A stretch of DNA of 64,000 bases from Antedon mediterranea (taxonomy: Eukaryota > Echinodermata > Crinoidea > Comatulida > Antedonidae). Where the stretch lies: contig NC_092677.1 in NCBI RefSeq assembly GCF_964355755.1, positions 17,952,101 to 18,016,100 of the forward strand, in the 5' to 3' direction. Each line of letters starts with the position of its first letter. Position 1 is the first letter of the stretch. The notes under the pieces were generated by a model. It saw only the letters and a program-made list of their open reading frames with translations, was not told where the DNA came from and did no database searches. The translations under genes were made by a program, and so were the position numbers. Shown here piece after piece: positions 1 through 9,902 of the stretch.

Positions 1-1417
1 CATTTTGGTTGATCTATTTAATCTTAACGCCATGGTCCGAATCGAAAGGAATCACATTGTTAATTTATACTAAGGCGATAAAGATCGACGAGAACTAGAT
101 AAATGTGCATCCTTTCTACATAAAACAAAGGAAATCGATTTTTTTTTTCATTTAAGAAATATAGGAAAACAATTTATGCTGCCTTTGATGGAAATACAAT
201 TGTAATCTAATGATTATAAAACGTTATCATCCCAGTAGCTGTAAATATGCCTTTACTCAGTCTTTGTAAAGCACTCAGAGCCCTGTTCCGAACACACGAT
301 TTAATCAATCAATATTTTAATTTGAAAAGTTGGAAGAAAAAGTTAATGTATCAATGTATGATAGAATGGCGTATTAGAATAATGTAGGATTAGCCGCACA
401 AACTACACAAAAGTAATGTTAATAAGGGCTTTAGTTTGAGGCTAAAATAAATTGTTTTTCTTCACTGTGTTTAGTTAAAAAAGGAAAAATAAATATTTAC
501 CAATAAAATAAAAAAAAAAAATACATACATTCAAGTAGACCTACTTCTAATTTTGTTTTCAAAGTATTCCAAATCTTCTGGCCCCACTTTATTTTGTACA
601 ATTAAAGAAATTTAGCAAACAAAGTTCGCCAGCGGTTTTTAGTCTAATTTGATATCGGTTAGTAGAACTTCTGTAACCTACTGGAAACATTTCCTACACA
701 GACAGTGCGTACATAATTCAATTTCAAAATATAGGCCTACTATACAATTTCTTATATAATATATCTGTTTTATGTTCTGTAGGCCAATTAGTCACCATGA
801 TAAAGGACAACTATCTGGACAATTTAAGATTGAATTTAAATATGCTGTTATAGGCCTAGTTGGTTCGTGAAATGTGTGAACCTTATCCCTTCTTATCTAC
901 GCAACCATTATGGTAGCTAGCAATTTCAGACAATTCTAACACTCAGTAGAGTACATCATGGATGCATGTATGTATATCGCCTATGTATTAACCTACACCT
1001 TCGAAATGAATATGATAGATGTGATATTTTGGGTGTTAGGTGAGGTGCTCGTGAAATACAGTACTCAGGACGCGAGTCACATAGATAAAAGTTTTTTCTT
1101 TATTAGTATAGGCCTAATGTTCAGATTTTAATTACATTACAATGATTCCTGAAATGAAGAAGAATTTCAAACGTGGTTCGCACGATCAGGTTATTCTGTA
1201 TTTTGACGAATTTTACTATAATATTATACGCGTACAGTAAATCAAATCGACTTAAAGGGCACAATTTCGGTCGGTGGTAAGTAAAGTTTCCACTATAGTC
1301 TACCACTGCAAAGCGACTCACAAATAACGTGCGCTCCACCTTAAAAACTGTTTTTATATTTCTTTTATCCGTCGTAGGCTATAGAATACCGGTTGAAATG
1401 CACAATCAATTACTTGC
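1..1417 (-). other. CA8 intron 4 (start of), no further exon recognised
   Basis: AT-rich, with several TAGGCCTA motifs. A block at about 550-585 could be read as a weak continuation ([12 protein letters not shown]) but phase and splice signals do not fit cleanly, so it is not called. Confidence 0.5.
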
Positions 1418-4400
1418 CTGAATAAAAAGAGCAACTATGCAAATACCATCCGGCTTGCCCATTGCTTCTTCTAGACTCGTGTACAAAGTGCTATTCCAAT
1501 GCACCAGATGAAGCTGTAGACATGAATAGAATCATTTATAAATGACTACGCATTAGTTAGTTACTTATTGCTTTTGAATGAAATCAGAATATTTTACAAT
1601 TTTAGTAAAAGACTAGTTCTGTCTGTAAATAAATAGAAATAGAAATAACATTTTTCATAAATGAAAATAAAATCTATTCAAAAAGTATATAAAAACAAAC
1701 GAATTGCACAGGTTAACTTTACTAGACCTTCCGTATAGTAATTGCTAAAGTGTCTATAATTACATAATATTTGTCAAAGAGTTGAATAGATAAGATACAT
1801 AATAGAACAAAGTGTTCGGAATAATATTGTACTTGTAGAACAATTGGTTGTTTTTTTTTTAAATTTTGGTTCAATGGATATAACTTGTAGACTAATTAAT
1901 GGAGCAGTTCTCATGTTTTTCTTTACGAAACTACGAATTCCTCTCCGTCCGATTACTGCAACCCGGAGAAGATGTATTGTTACTGCGCTACTTAATAACA
2001 AGTATTCGGTCTATTGATTGTGAGAACCGTAACGAGTACAACAACTAACCACTACAACACGGGTTGTTTTTATTATTGAAATCATCCAATGTCCCTACAC
2101 AAACTTATCACTGCCAACATTGTATTATTAGTCTGTAGTAGTACTCTTGTGAATTTTACCACGTTTTATATTTTGTCTTGGTTACGCTATTGTTTGAGAA
2201 AACTCGTTTTACAGGTGTTAACAATTTAAACAGTAGTTATTGTCTTCTTCGCATCTGTGCATACTTTGGAACATCGCAACACAAATGAATGATCAATCAA
2301 TTGTAATTAATTTTTGTGATATGAAAATCTGAAAAAATACATCGTCAACATTGACAACGATTAGGTCCTACTAGTATACGGCCTAATCAAATATTTTATC
2401 TCATTCGATTATTTAGATAGGTATTGTTAGTGAAATATATTAAATTTAACCAAACTTAGTGTTGTCGGTATGAATAAAGCCGGTTGTGATAATTCGGTAT
2501 CGATTTTGCACGGACAAATGATTATCAATCATGTGTTTAATTGTTTATCAAATCATAATACGTTATTAGGCAAGTATGATCCAGATGTCAATTTATGAGG
2601 ATTTTCACAAAACGACTGTCAATATTCTTGACAAGTGTTTAAATATATTTAGTGAAACAATTGTCACTCCGTTCATCATCGTTTACTCTGAGAAAACACA
2701 AAACAGACACGTTTAATTAAAAATCATTGGATTAGGCCTTCACCAATCGTCAATAATGTTGAGCAAACGATTTACGTTATTTTAATATATTCATTACCGA
2801 TAAAACATTTCGATGTACAAAAAAATTAAATGTTTCATATTTTTATTACCGATGAACGTAACGGTTTTAAACAAAATTAGGCCTTAAAAACAATACGAAA
2901 AAGAAAATTAATGGTGGTTTAAATGTGATTCTTAAATACACAAATATCATATTTAATAATGTTATATTTATTCTTAATAAAAACCATTGTTACAAGATTA
3001 ATTATTGTAGGAATATCACGTGTGCTGCATGATAATGATCTATTCTATTGTCTCAAAAAACCATTCCGCGATAATGTTGATAATGCATTTCCACAGAGGG
3101 CGATATAACAGCATTCGTACACCAATTTCAGTTTGTTAATATTAAATTATAATCTAATACATATTACACTATCTGTAGATGGCGCTATTGTCTTATTTTA
3201 AATCATCAGACACAACCACAGACAAGCTTGTTTTCATACCTCCATTGGATAAGCCTTGTAGTTTACTGTATGCTCCGAGCCTCTTTCGTCATCTTTTCCC
3301 CAGTGAAAACAAAATTCAGTCAGCTCAAAATCATACCCTTCTGGTAACGGACCACCAGTCATGACTAGACAAAATAAAGAAAAAATGTTTCTATATAAAA
3401 CAAGATTACCTAAAGTCTTCAATGAAAGGACACATTTGAGGCGCGTAGCCATATCATTATCAGCAATTATTAAATGTGCTTGTTTGTAAAAACTCTGTAC
3501 CACTATCAGGTTTTGAATGCGCTCGTACCAAATGCCGTACCACTATTATCAGCACCTAAACGGGCTTTTGTTTTCATTGTTGACATAGAATGTGATTTAT
3601 GTTTTCTTCGAATCATACCTGAGCGAGGAAATGTTTCTTCTTTGCCATCACGTGATGTTGATATTGTTGGATCTTTAAAAAAACAATAAAAGCACATTGA
3701 TACCCGTAAAATGATAAAATTAATAAGTAGGCCCTCTTAACAGGCCCTACCGCTCATGTTTGGCGTAGGAGGATTTGAAATAATTTGTTGAATTTATTGA
3801 TGAGATCGAAATCGAATTTCAGTCCCAGTTTGAGAGAATGCATCTTGCATATAATGTCAGGTAACGTCTTTAAAATGTAGGCGCCTTCTATGTATATTTG
3901 TTTTGAGTCTTTACATTTACATACTAAAATACATTTTTATAACTGTACAACGTATAGTCGATGACTTATTAAAATACAACTTTATTAGACCAACAACTTG
4001 TCTCCTCCTCAACATCAGGTCTGTCTTAACCCACGCGGTCTCTCTTTCCCAAAGCGCCCTCTATTATAGGAGACATTCTATTTTCTATGTTTTGGGTTAC
4101 ATTATTTTTTTATGTCATTTTATTTACCGATGGTTTTACTTACCTAATTTGTATCTTAGTGAAATTTGTACTGTATGGCCTGTGTTTGTTATGTCACACT
4201 CTCTGCATAGCATATAATTTGCATCTAATTGATTGTGATTTAAAGATTCGTAGTAGGGAGTGTCACGTGAGTTGATGTTGATCGGCGATTGGCAGTCTCC
4301 ATTTGCTTCTGGGAAATGTAAACCCCATTCAGATGTACCTAATATTAATAAATGTAATAACGGAGTAATTATAGCGATTGATTCTACTTAAAAAATACTT

Positions 4401-6098
4401 CGGAGTTTATTAAAGCAGTAGCAGGAATATGTTTGTCTAATTATTAATTGTTTATTTCAGGTTGTTAGTATTCCTTTACCAGCGCCACCAACGGGAGTTG
4501 GTTGAAAGCCATGTGTGCAAAAATGTTATTTTACAACAAATACGATGTCGAATTGCTGTCTTAACCTAGACTATAGCGGAAACGTAATCCTACCACTTCT
4601 AAAGAGCAAGAGATTGAACGATTTAGCTGATATTTCCTAAAACTGAATCCAACCCTTTAAACAATCTCTCTAAAAACACTCAATAGTTGTACAAGTCGAA
4701 TTCTATACCATTCAGCCAAAGAACTGACTTGCAGAACACAAAATGATGGATTGTTTTACGATAGAAGGATTGGCGATGGAATTAAGTTTATAGTGCTAGG
4801 TGGGATATAGTAATAGGTAATACTAATAGGTCTAGTAAAAGAAGGGGTTGTGATGGTAATTATGGCTATGGGTGGTTGATGGGCGCACAGTGATGATAGG
4901 AGTAATCGAGTGGTGTGATTGTGATAGTAATGCTAACTATGATGTGTTACTGGAAGTAATAGTAATGGTGATGGTAATTAGGGTGATGCGCCCGAGGTGA
5001 TGTTTAAAACAAATCTCAATTGGTTCGGTTCACAATTTATGATTGTACTGATCTTACAATGCATCGTAAATTTTTTAATTACACAATAAAATATTCCATA
5101 TTACTAATCAGTTTATATACATGTTGACCAGAATTGTGGTGATAACGATGGCAACATTTAGATATTTTTAAAGATATTGACTGGAATAGATTACTTTGGT
5201 TATTAATATACCCGCCATGCGCGGTTGACGAATAACTAATTATGGTGTGTAAAACATCACGGTTGTCATAGAAACGCTTCATTATAAATTCATTATATAT
5301 TCAAGTACACCGTAAAATTCAACGAAGCAGACATAAACAACGATCTGTAATTAAGGAATACTGCCTAATTGTCTTTTATTCGTTATCTTTATGAAATAAT
5401 TATTGTTATTTTAAGGAGGGAAAATAAAGGATATTATTTAAAGATATCAGATAATATCAAGCATTGCCATGCCTAATCTTATATAAATTCATGGTATTTA
5501 GCTAATGAAGACAACGTATAAAACATAATAATATAACTATACTACGGCATGGGGTTCATGTGTTTTTTAGTGAACTTTGGTGGTTGTAGATGAAGGTGGA
5601 TGGGTGAATTTTGACGATGGTTGACTGGTGTACACTATAATTGGCTGCCCCCCCTCCCACCTCTAGATTGGTAGACAAACGAAAAACTACAAAATAGTAT
5701 TGTAAAGCAATTAAAAACTGAACGGATGACAAAAAATACAAACGAAGAGAAACCATGGCATTACGAGTATAAATAAAATAAATTAATTTTCAACAGTTGG
5801 GCCTGGAATAATAGGATAGAAACTCCATATGGAATAAACCCCCATATTAATTAAATATATTTCTAAATCCCATATTGCAGACTTAACTCAACAACATTTA
5901 AAGTGAAATCATTCTTATCAGCGTTAGGCTATAATGCGATATTGAACAGCCGGTTCGTGTCACACGTATCGCAGAGAAAAAATCACTTTTGAACTAGACA
6001 GACGTAAGCTTTCTAAAGCTAAATTGTAAGCACATATACATACCGTCATTATGATAAAACCATTCGAGTTCTGTCTCTTCACTCAGTTCTGTCGCCAT
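1..6098 (-). CDS. CA8: Carbonic anhydrase-related protein VIII (CA8), first four coding exons, 3' part off the window
   Basis: Four splice-consistent exons (6098-6044, 4338-4144, 3364-3240, 1513-1418) give 157 residues without a stop. The order is acidic N-terminus, [14 protein letters not shown] and QSPINI (residues 35-40), a CREC-type Cys pair, NTGHTVQ (70-76), [16 protein letters not shown] (103-106), [18 protein letters not shown] and GKPDG. EWGL-FP-ANG, QSPINxNSR and ELxExxFHWG are typical of CA8 rather than catalytic alpha-CAs. The three His zinc ligands of CA II correspond here to Cys102, His104 and His127; vertebrate CA8 has Arg at the first. Vertebrate CA8 is cytosolic, lacks CO2 hydratase activity and binds the IP3 receptor; the role here is inferred from family. 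Exon 3 breaks where vertebrate alpha-CA genes do. Remaining exons (about 130 residues expected) should lie left of position 1. Confidence 0.95.
1418..1513 (-). CDS. CA8: CA8 coding exon 4 (LHLVHWN), GC donor
   Basis: Acceptor TCTACAG| before 1513; 96 nt, 32 codons, phase 0 both ends. Encodes [13 protein letters not shown] and [14 protein letters not shown], matching CA8 (HWNST, GKP-GI). The last codon CAG is followed by GCAAGT, a GC-AG type donor. Reading on instead gives a stop three codons later (GCA AGT AAT TGA), so splicing here is the better model. Confidence 0.93.
1514..3239 (-). other. CA8 intron 3, no embedded gene seen
   Basis: 1.7 kb of AT-rich sequence between exons 4 and 3. Short open frames inside have no recognisable content. 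Confidence 0.7.
3240..3364 (-). CDS. CA8: CA8 coding exon 3 (FHWG zinc-site exon)
   Basis: Acceptor TCTAG| before 3364 and donor GAG|GTATGA at 3239; 125 nt. Encodes [20 protein letters not shown] and [15 protein letters not shown]. The FHWG motif keeps the second zinc His, but the first ligand position is Cys instead of His. The exon ends exactly after PME, the usual alpha-CA exon boundary before LHLVHWN. Confidence 0.96.
4144..4338 (-). CDS. CA8: CA8 coding exon 2 (QSPI / NTGH block)
   Basis: Acceptor ATTAG| before 4338 and donor AG|GTAAGT at 4143. The 195-nt exon completes the split Gly codon and ends with one base of a Val codon completed by exon 3, so phases fit on both sides. It encodes [19 protein letters not shown], a CREC Cys pair and [10 protein letters not shown], the N-terminal beta-core of alpha-CA. 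Confidence 0.95.
4339..6043 (-). other. CA8 intron 1 with a degenerate GT/GA-rich tract
   Basis: Mostly featureless. About 4795-4995 is a biased stretch rich in GGTGATGGTAATTA-like words, a decayed simple repeat. A pyrimidine run (CCCCCCCTCCCACCTC) sits near 5648. Confidence 0.6.
6044..6098 (-). CDS. CA8: CA8 coding exon 1
   Basis: Starts at ATG 6098-6096 and encodes [18 protein letters not shown] plus the first base of a Gly codon (55 nt). The donor is G|GTATGT at 6043. The short acidic leader before the W-x-Y block resembles the acidic N-terminus of CA8. A TATA box lies 66 bp upstream of this ATG. Confidence 0.88.
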
Positions 6099-6129
6099 AT
6101 TTAGAATAAACACAATTTACGTTCGAGAT

Positions 6130-6176
6130 GGGCTTCGCGCAATTAGTTATGCACTGCCGCCGGTTATATAAATAAT
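6130..6176 (-). promoter_or_regulatory. TATA box and putative CA8 start region
   Basis: On the minus strand ATTTATATAA occupies 6173-6164, 66 bp before the CA8 ATG, implying a start near 6135-6140 and a 5' UTR of about 40 nt. The flank is locally GC-rich (CCGGCGGCAG, GCGCGAAG). Confidence 0.4.
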
Positions 6177-6840
6177 AAGGCAGCGACAGTTCGTATAGGC
6201 TATAGTATTACTTACAGCAATAACAAATGTTCCGTGGATACAAGTAAGATATTAATAAATCGCTGTTCTTTAATAGTACGGCTATTTGTAATGTTGTCTA
6301 TAAAATCAGTGAACAAATGATGAGACTCTAATGAATTGCCTTTAGAATATCATGTCAAATTGTAATGTTAAATAGGCAGATGTAATTAAAATGTCTTTAT
6401 CTGATTGTAAGCAACTAAAAGGTTTTGTCTTTTTAACAAAAGGATTTAATATCGGAGATGAACTACAAAAGATACGGCTCAGTGGCCAACTGTCAATGAC
6501 TCATCTGCGCATGTACATGAGCAACATACATTGATTGCATCCTCTAATTAAAGACTAATTAGAAAAAAAACTACTTACGCGATAATAAAAAGTTAAAGGA
6601 TAACTCCAGATCGAAAAGAAATATGTTGTTTATTATAAAAAACAAATCGTTGCAACCATATAACCCACTTATCTTACCGAAAGTGATGAAGCAGAATGAA
6701 CATCGTGAAAAGTCCCCTTTTCAAGTGATGCTACTTGACTACATGACATGCTACATGTGTTCAAAAAAATTAACCGGTTAAAAATAATATTTAAAACTCA
6801 GCAACATTACGAGAAAGTCCTGGAGAACTTTTAAATTAAA

Positions 6841-6918
6841 CAAGGCCATATAGATGGCTGCAGTCGCGTGCTCATTAGTGTTTACCGACCGACCGACCAA
6901 CCTACCAACTGACCGAAA
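6841..6918 (+). repeat. Dispersed (GACC)n-bearing repeat, copy 1
   Basis: Begins CAAGGCCATATAGATGGCTG, continues with CAGTCGCGTGCTCA and ends in an ACCGACCGACC run. The same order recurs at 13015 and 51387, so this is an interspersed family and not just a microsatellite. Confidence 0.7.
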
Positions 6919-6959
6919 TTACTGAACATGTTTAAAAATGTTGAAATGTTTAAAAACAT

Positions 6960-7400
6960 TTATATTTTTAAAATTTACACGTGCGTAGCCTGTAACTTTT
7001 GACGTGCTCGTATAACGTAATTTCGAGTTGAAAAGTAAGTCAAGAAAACAGAAATCGGGCAAAAAGAGTGCGCACTCATGGCAATTTTGTAAATGCTTAA
7101 AATTACCTGAAAATAAATAAATTTTGAAAATTTTAAGCGCGCGTACGCATGCGTTACATGCGCTACGCACGTAACTGTGATTTCGTTAAATCGTGCGTAG
7201 ACCGCGTAATTTTTTATTGCGCACCGTGAAAACATAACCACATCGATTCCTGGCCATAAGGAATATACTGTGAAAAATTGACTTAGCTAGATTAAACTGA
7301 TATCAAGATAAGGTCAGAAAGCGATAAAACGCATAGTGATACCGGACCGACAGACAGACCGACAGACCGACCGACCGACCGACATAGTGAACTATAGAGT
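6960..7400. repeat. CpG-rich tract ending in a (GACC)n run
   Basis: Contains CpG-rich words (GCGCGCGTACGCATGCGTTA, GCTACGCACG) unusual in this AT-rich window. From 7342 to 7383 it runs into GACCGACAGACC and (GACC)n, then GACATAGTGAACTATAGAG, which matches the 3' end of the copy at 13015. It may be the same element expanded by internal sequence. Confidence 0.5.
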
Positions 7401-7963
7401 AAAAAAAATATCTACAGGTCACGACACTCGTACTTCAATGCTATTGAAAAAGTTACAAGGGTTTATATTTCATACATCAAACAAAGTCCTAAAACAATAC
7501 AAGATTGTAAACCAAGGCTACACTCTACCGTGGCCTCTTTGTATAATTATTATTCAGGCAAAATAACGAACAATTATATTTCAAGTATTCGTCGTCTTCA
7601 AATTTTGGAGCCACATGACTTTTTTTAAAAGGTAATATTGTGTAATGTGATATTTCCCTTTTGGCCTTTTGTAAAAAAATTCCCAATCCGGTTTTTTTGG
7701 TTGCTACGGATCATTGTTTTGAAGTTTATATCAATTGAAAGATACCGAGATCTATACTACGTTTAAAAATGACACGAAGGCCTAAAACTAAACAAATATA
7801 TCCAGATATACAGTATTATGGTATTACTCAATTTATCCCTCACGCTTGCCTCGCAAAATAAGCCAAACAAGGTTGCCTGAATACGGATGCCATCGTAACT
7901 GTGTTCCTTGTCTACTACAGTACTAGTATTATAAAAAATCTAGGCTTAGGAATTTATACTTAC

Positions 7964-8165
7964 ACGTATACACGGACGATTTATCAGGGATTATAATAGG
8001 AAAATCAACGGTACAACTTTCACGCAAAAACCGTTTTTTCCAGGTACACGATTTGCACCAGGCTCTAATGTAGCGTCTCCTTCTCCTCAGAACTTTCTGA
8101 ACATACTTATTTGACTTTTCAATGTTATCTTTTGATAACAAAACAGTATTCGTAACAGAAAACAT
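7964..8165 (-). CDS. Unrecognised candidate first coding exon
   Basis: An open frame starts MFSVTNTVLLSKDNIEKSNK and contains a basic run (VLRRRRRYIRAWCKSC) and a WKKRFLRESC segment, 67 codons. It stays open up to a strong donor (GT|GTAAGTAT) at 7963. I do not recognise the protein and no matching downstream exon was found before CA8 exon 1. It may be chance; the donor and basic composition are the only support. Confidence 0.2.
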
Positions 8166-9305
8166 TGCAACGTCTTAAATGAGCATGCAACAACTGAACT
8201 ACAGTATGTATTCAGAAGAATCGAAGCGCTGGCCGGTGCGAAGATGATTTGCATAATATGCAGGTGAAAAGAAGGAACGGGAATCGAATATAAATAGCTT
8301 GCATAATAACTAACACGGCAGGCCTACTTATGCGACTAATTGTGTTTAAGCAAAATTCCAGTGGCTTTTGTCTACCGGTGTTAAATTGTTTATTATATTA
8401 TTATCATAAACTTGTTAATAATAATGGTTTTATAAAACATTAACCTATGTTTACATTACACATCAATTTTTAAATTTAAATTCAGGTAGTTTATACCACG
8501 GATAAATACACCAATTTTCTTATGATTGTAGTTTAAATCTATCGTCATATATTATGCCTAACTATCATTTTTATTAGCCCTCTTCCAATTTAAAATAAAT
8601 AGGCATGTGAGAAAACCGAAAGTATGATCAATGTAATAAAGCTACATGGGTTTCAAATGTTGATGAAAATGTGCAATTTATTTGAAAATTGTGCATTTCA
8701 CATTTCAAGTAAATCAGAAAGGTGCAGAGAAAACTTTCAACTTATTATTATGAATGTCGCCATCTTTCTATTTATATCGCCAGACCAAGAACCATTGACT
8801 TATATTTCATCCTACATATTTAAAATTACGTTATCAATAATGTATTCATGGAGTGCTTTAGAAAATACAAATATACAGTATAGTAACAGTCAATTTAATG
8901 AACCAATGTTACAGTACGCTCTACTCAACGTTTTTCAGTTTGAGTTAATTTTTTAATTATATAACATTCTCGGTTGACATAATGGATTATTATTCAACAA
9001 TAACATTAATTACTATGGCTCCATAAGTTGTGCCTGTAATAAATTTACCTCGATAATATAAACAAGATCACGCAGGATTATGAGTATTACCGGTACGTCA
9101 TTTGAAATTGTGTTTGTTCAACAGTAATCCCGATCATTGAATATAGCTTGTAGGGACTCGGGACTAAAAAGTAAACATTTGAATCAATGTGGTTAGAGGT
9201 ACAGTGAAAGTGAAAACAATTTACAAGACATTTTAGATCACCTCCATGCTATTTATATTGCAGTGCAGTGCGATGCTGTGAATATGTAAAAGGTTTATCC
9301 ATATA

Positions 9306-9751
9306 CAGTTGAACCTCCCTCCAGTAAGCGGCCAGCTTCTTTAACGGCCGCACTTTCAATTCAATTTATTTCCACAATATTATAACATAATAACACAATG
9401 AAATACTAGTAAACTAAAAAATAGTTATGATTTTTGTAATGATTTTGTCATTTGTATTGATAGGCCGCGGTTTTAAAAACATTTTTTTTGTGAAGAAAAT
9501 TCCTGTGTTTTTTAAATAAATGAAAGGAGAAAACTACACATTTTTTGACCGACCATTTTCATGCATAAAAGCTTTTAACATTTGTCTGAAAATCATAAAT
9601 AATACTAAACCACATGATCATAAAAAATAAAATACAATTAGCTGGATAATTTAGAGGCCCATTGCGTTAAGGACGCTGACAAATTTCGTGCATAGCCATA
9701 ATTCGTGATTTTGGCCCTCCCAACGGTGACCGCTTAGGCGAGATTCAACCG
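9306..9751. mobile_element. Tc1/mariner (pogo/Tigger-like) MITE with TA target site
   Basis: The left end CAGTTGAACCTCCCTCCAGT and the reverse complement of the right end, CGGTTGAATCTCGCCTAAGC, form imperfect terminal inverted repeats sharing a TAAGCGG block. Both ends are flanked by TA (9304-9305 and 9752-9753). The 446-bp interior has no ORF. TIRs beginning CAGTTGAACC with TA duplication fit the pogo/Tigger group. Confidence 0.7.
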
Positions 9752-9782
9752 TATAATATTTAACAAACAATTATTAACGCCC

Positions 9783-9876
9783 TCTATAAATAATTATTTT
9801 CACTATTAATAGCGGAGCATAATAGCGGAGTGACGTCAAGAGACACTAACTCCTCTCTGAAACTTCTGTAAGATGG
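9783..9876 (+). promoter_or_regulatory. Possible plus-strand promoter: TATA, CRE and YY1-like start
   Basis: CTATAAATAAT at 9784-9794, a perfect palindromic cAMP-response element TGACGTCA at 9831-9838, and AAGATGGCGG around 9870-9879, which is both a YY1-type motif and a good ATG context. The trio is compact and correctly ordered. No cDNA evidence is available. Confidence 0.3.
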
Positions 9877-9902
9877 CGGATAAGGCTTTATTTCCTGCAA
9901 TC
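9873..9902 (+). CDS. Candidate short first coding exon (MADKALFPAI)
   Basis: The ATG of AAGATGGCGG opens MADKALFPAI, followed exactly by a donor-like ATC|GTAAGG at 9903. Without splicing the frame ends after 36 codons. No downstream exon was recognised, so the gene is hypothetical. Confidence 0.2.

Noticed and set aside
545-590. Possible CA8 exon 5 start ([12 protein letters not shown]) on the minus strand
   Set aside because: Similarity is weak, the polypyrimidine tract is poor and the phase after exon 4 does not match the best-looking frame.
5079-5282. Minus-strand ORF with [11 protein letters not shown], resembling a carbonic anhydrase NxGHxVxxxI block
   Set aside because: The true exon 2 (4338-4144) carries QSPINI and NTGHTVQ with correct splice sites and phases; this ORF has no fitting donor in the required phase.
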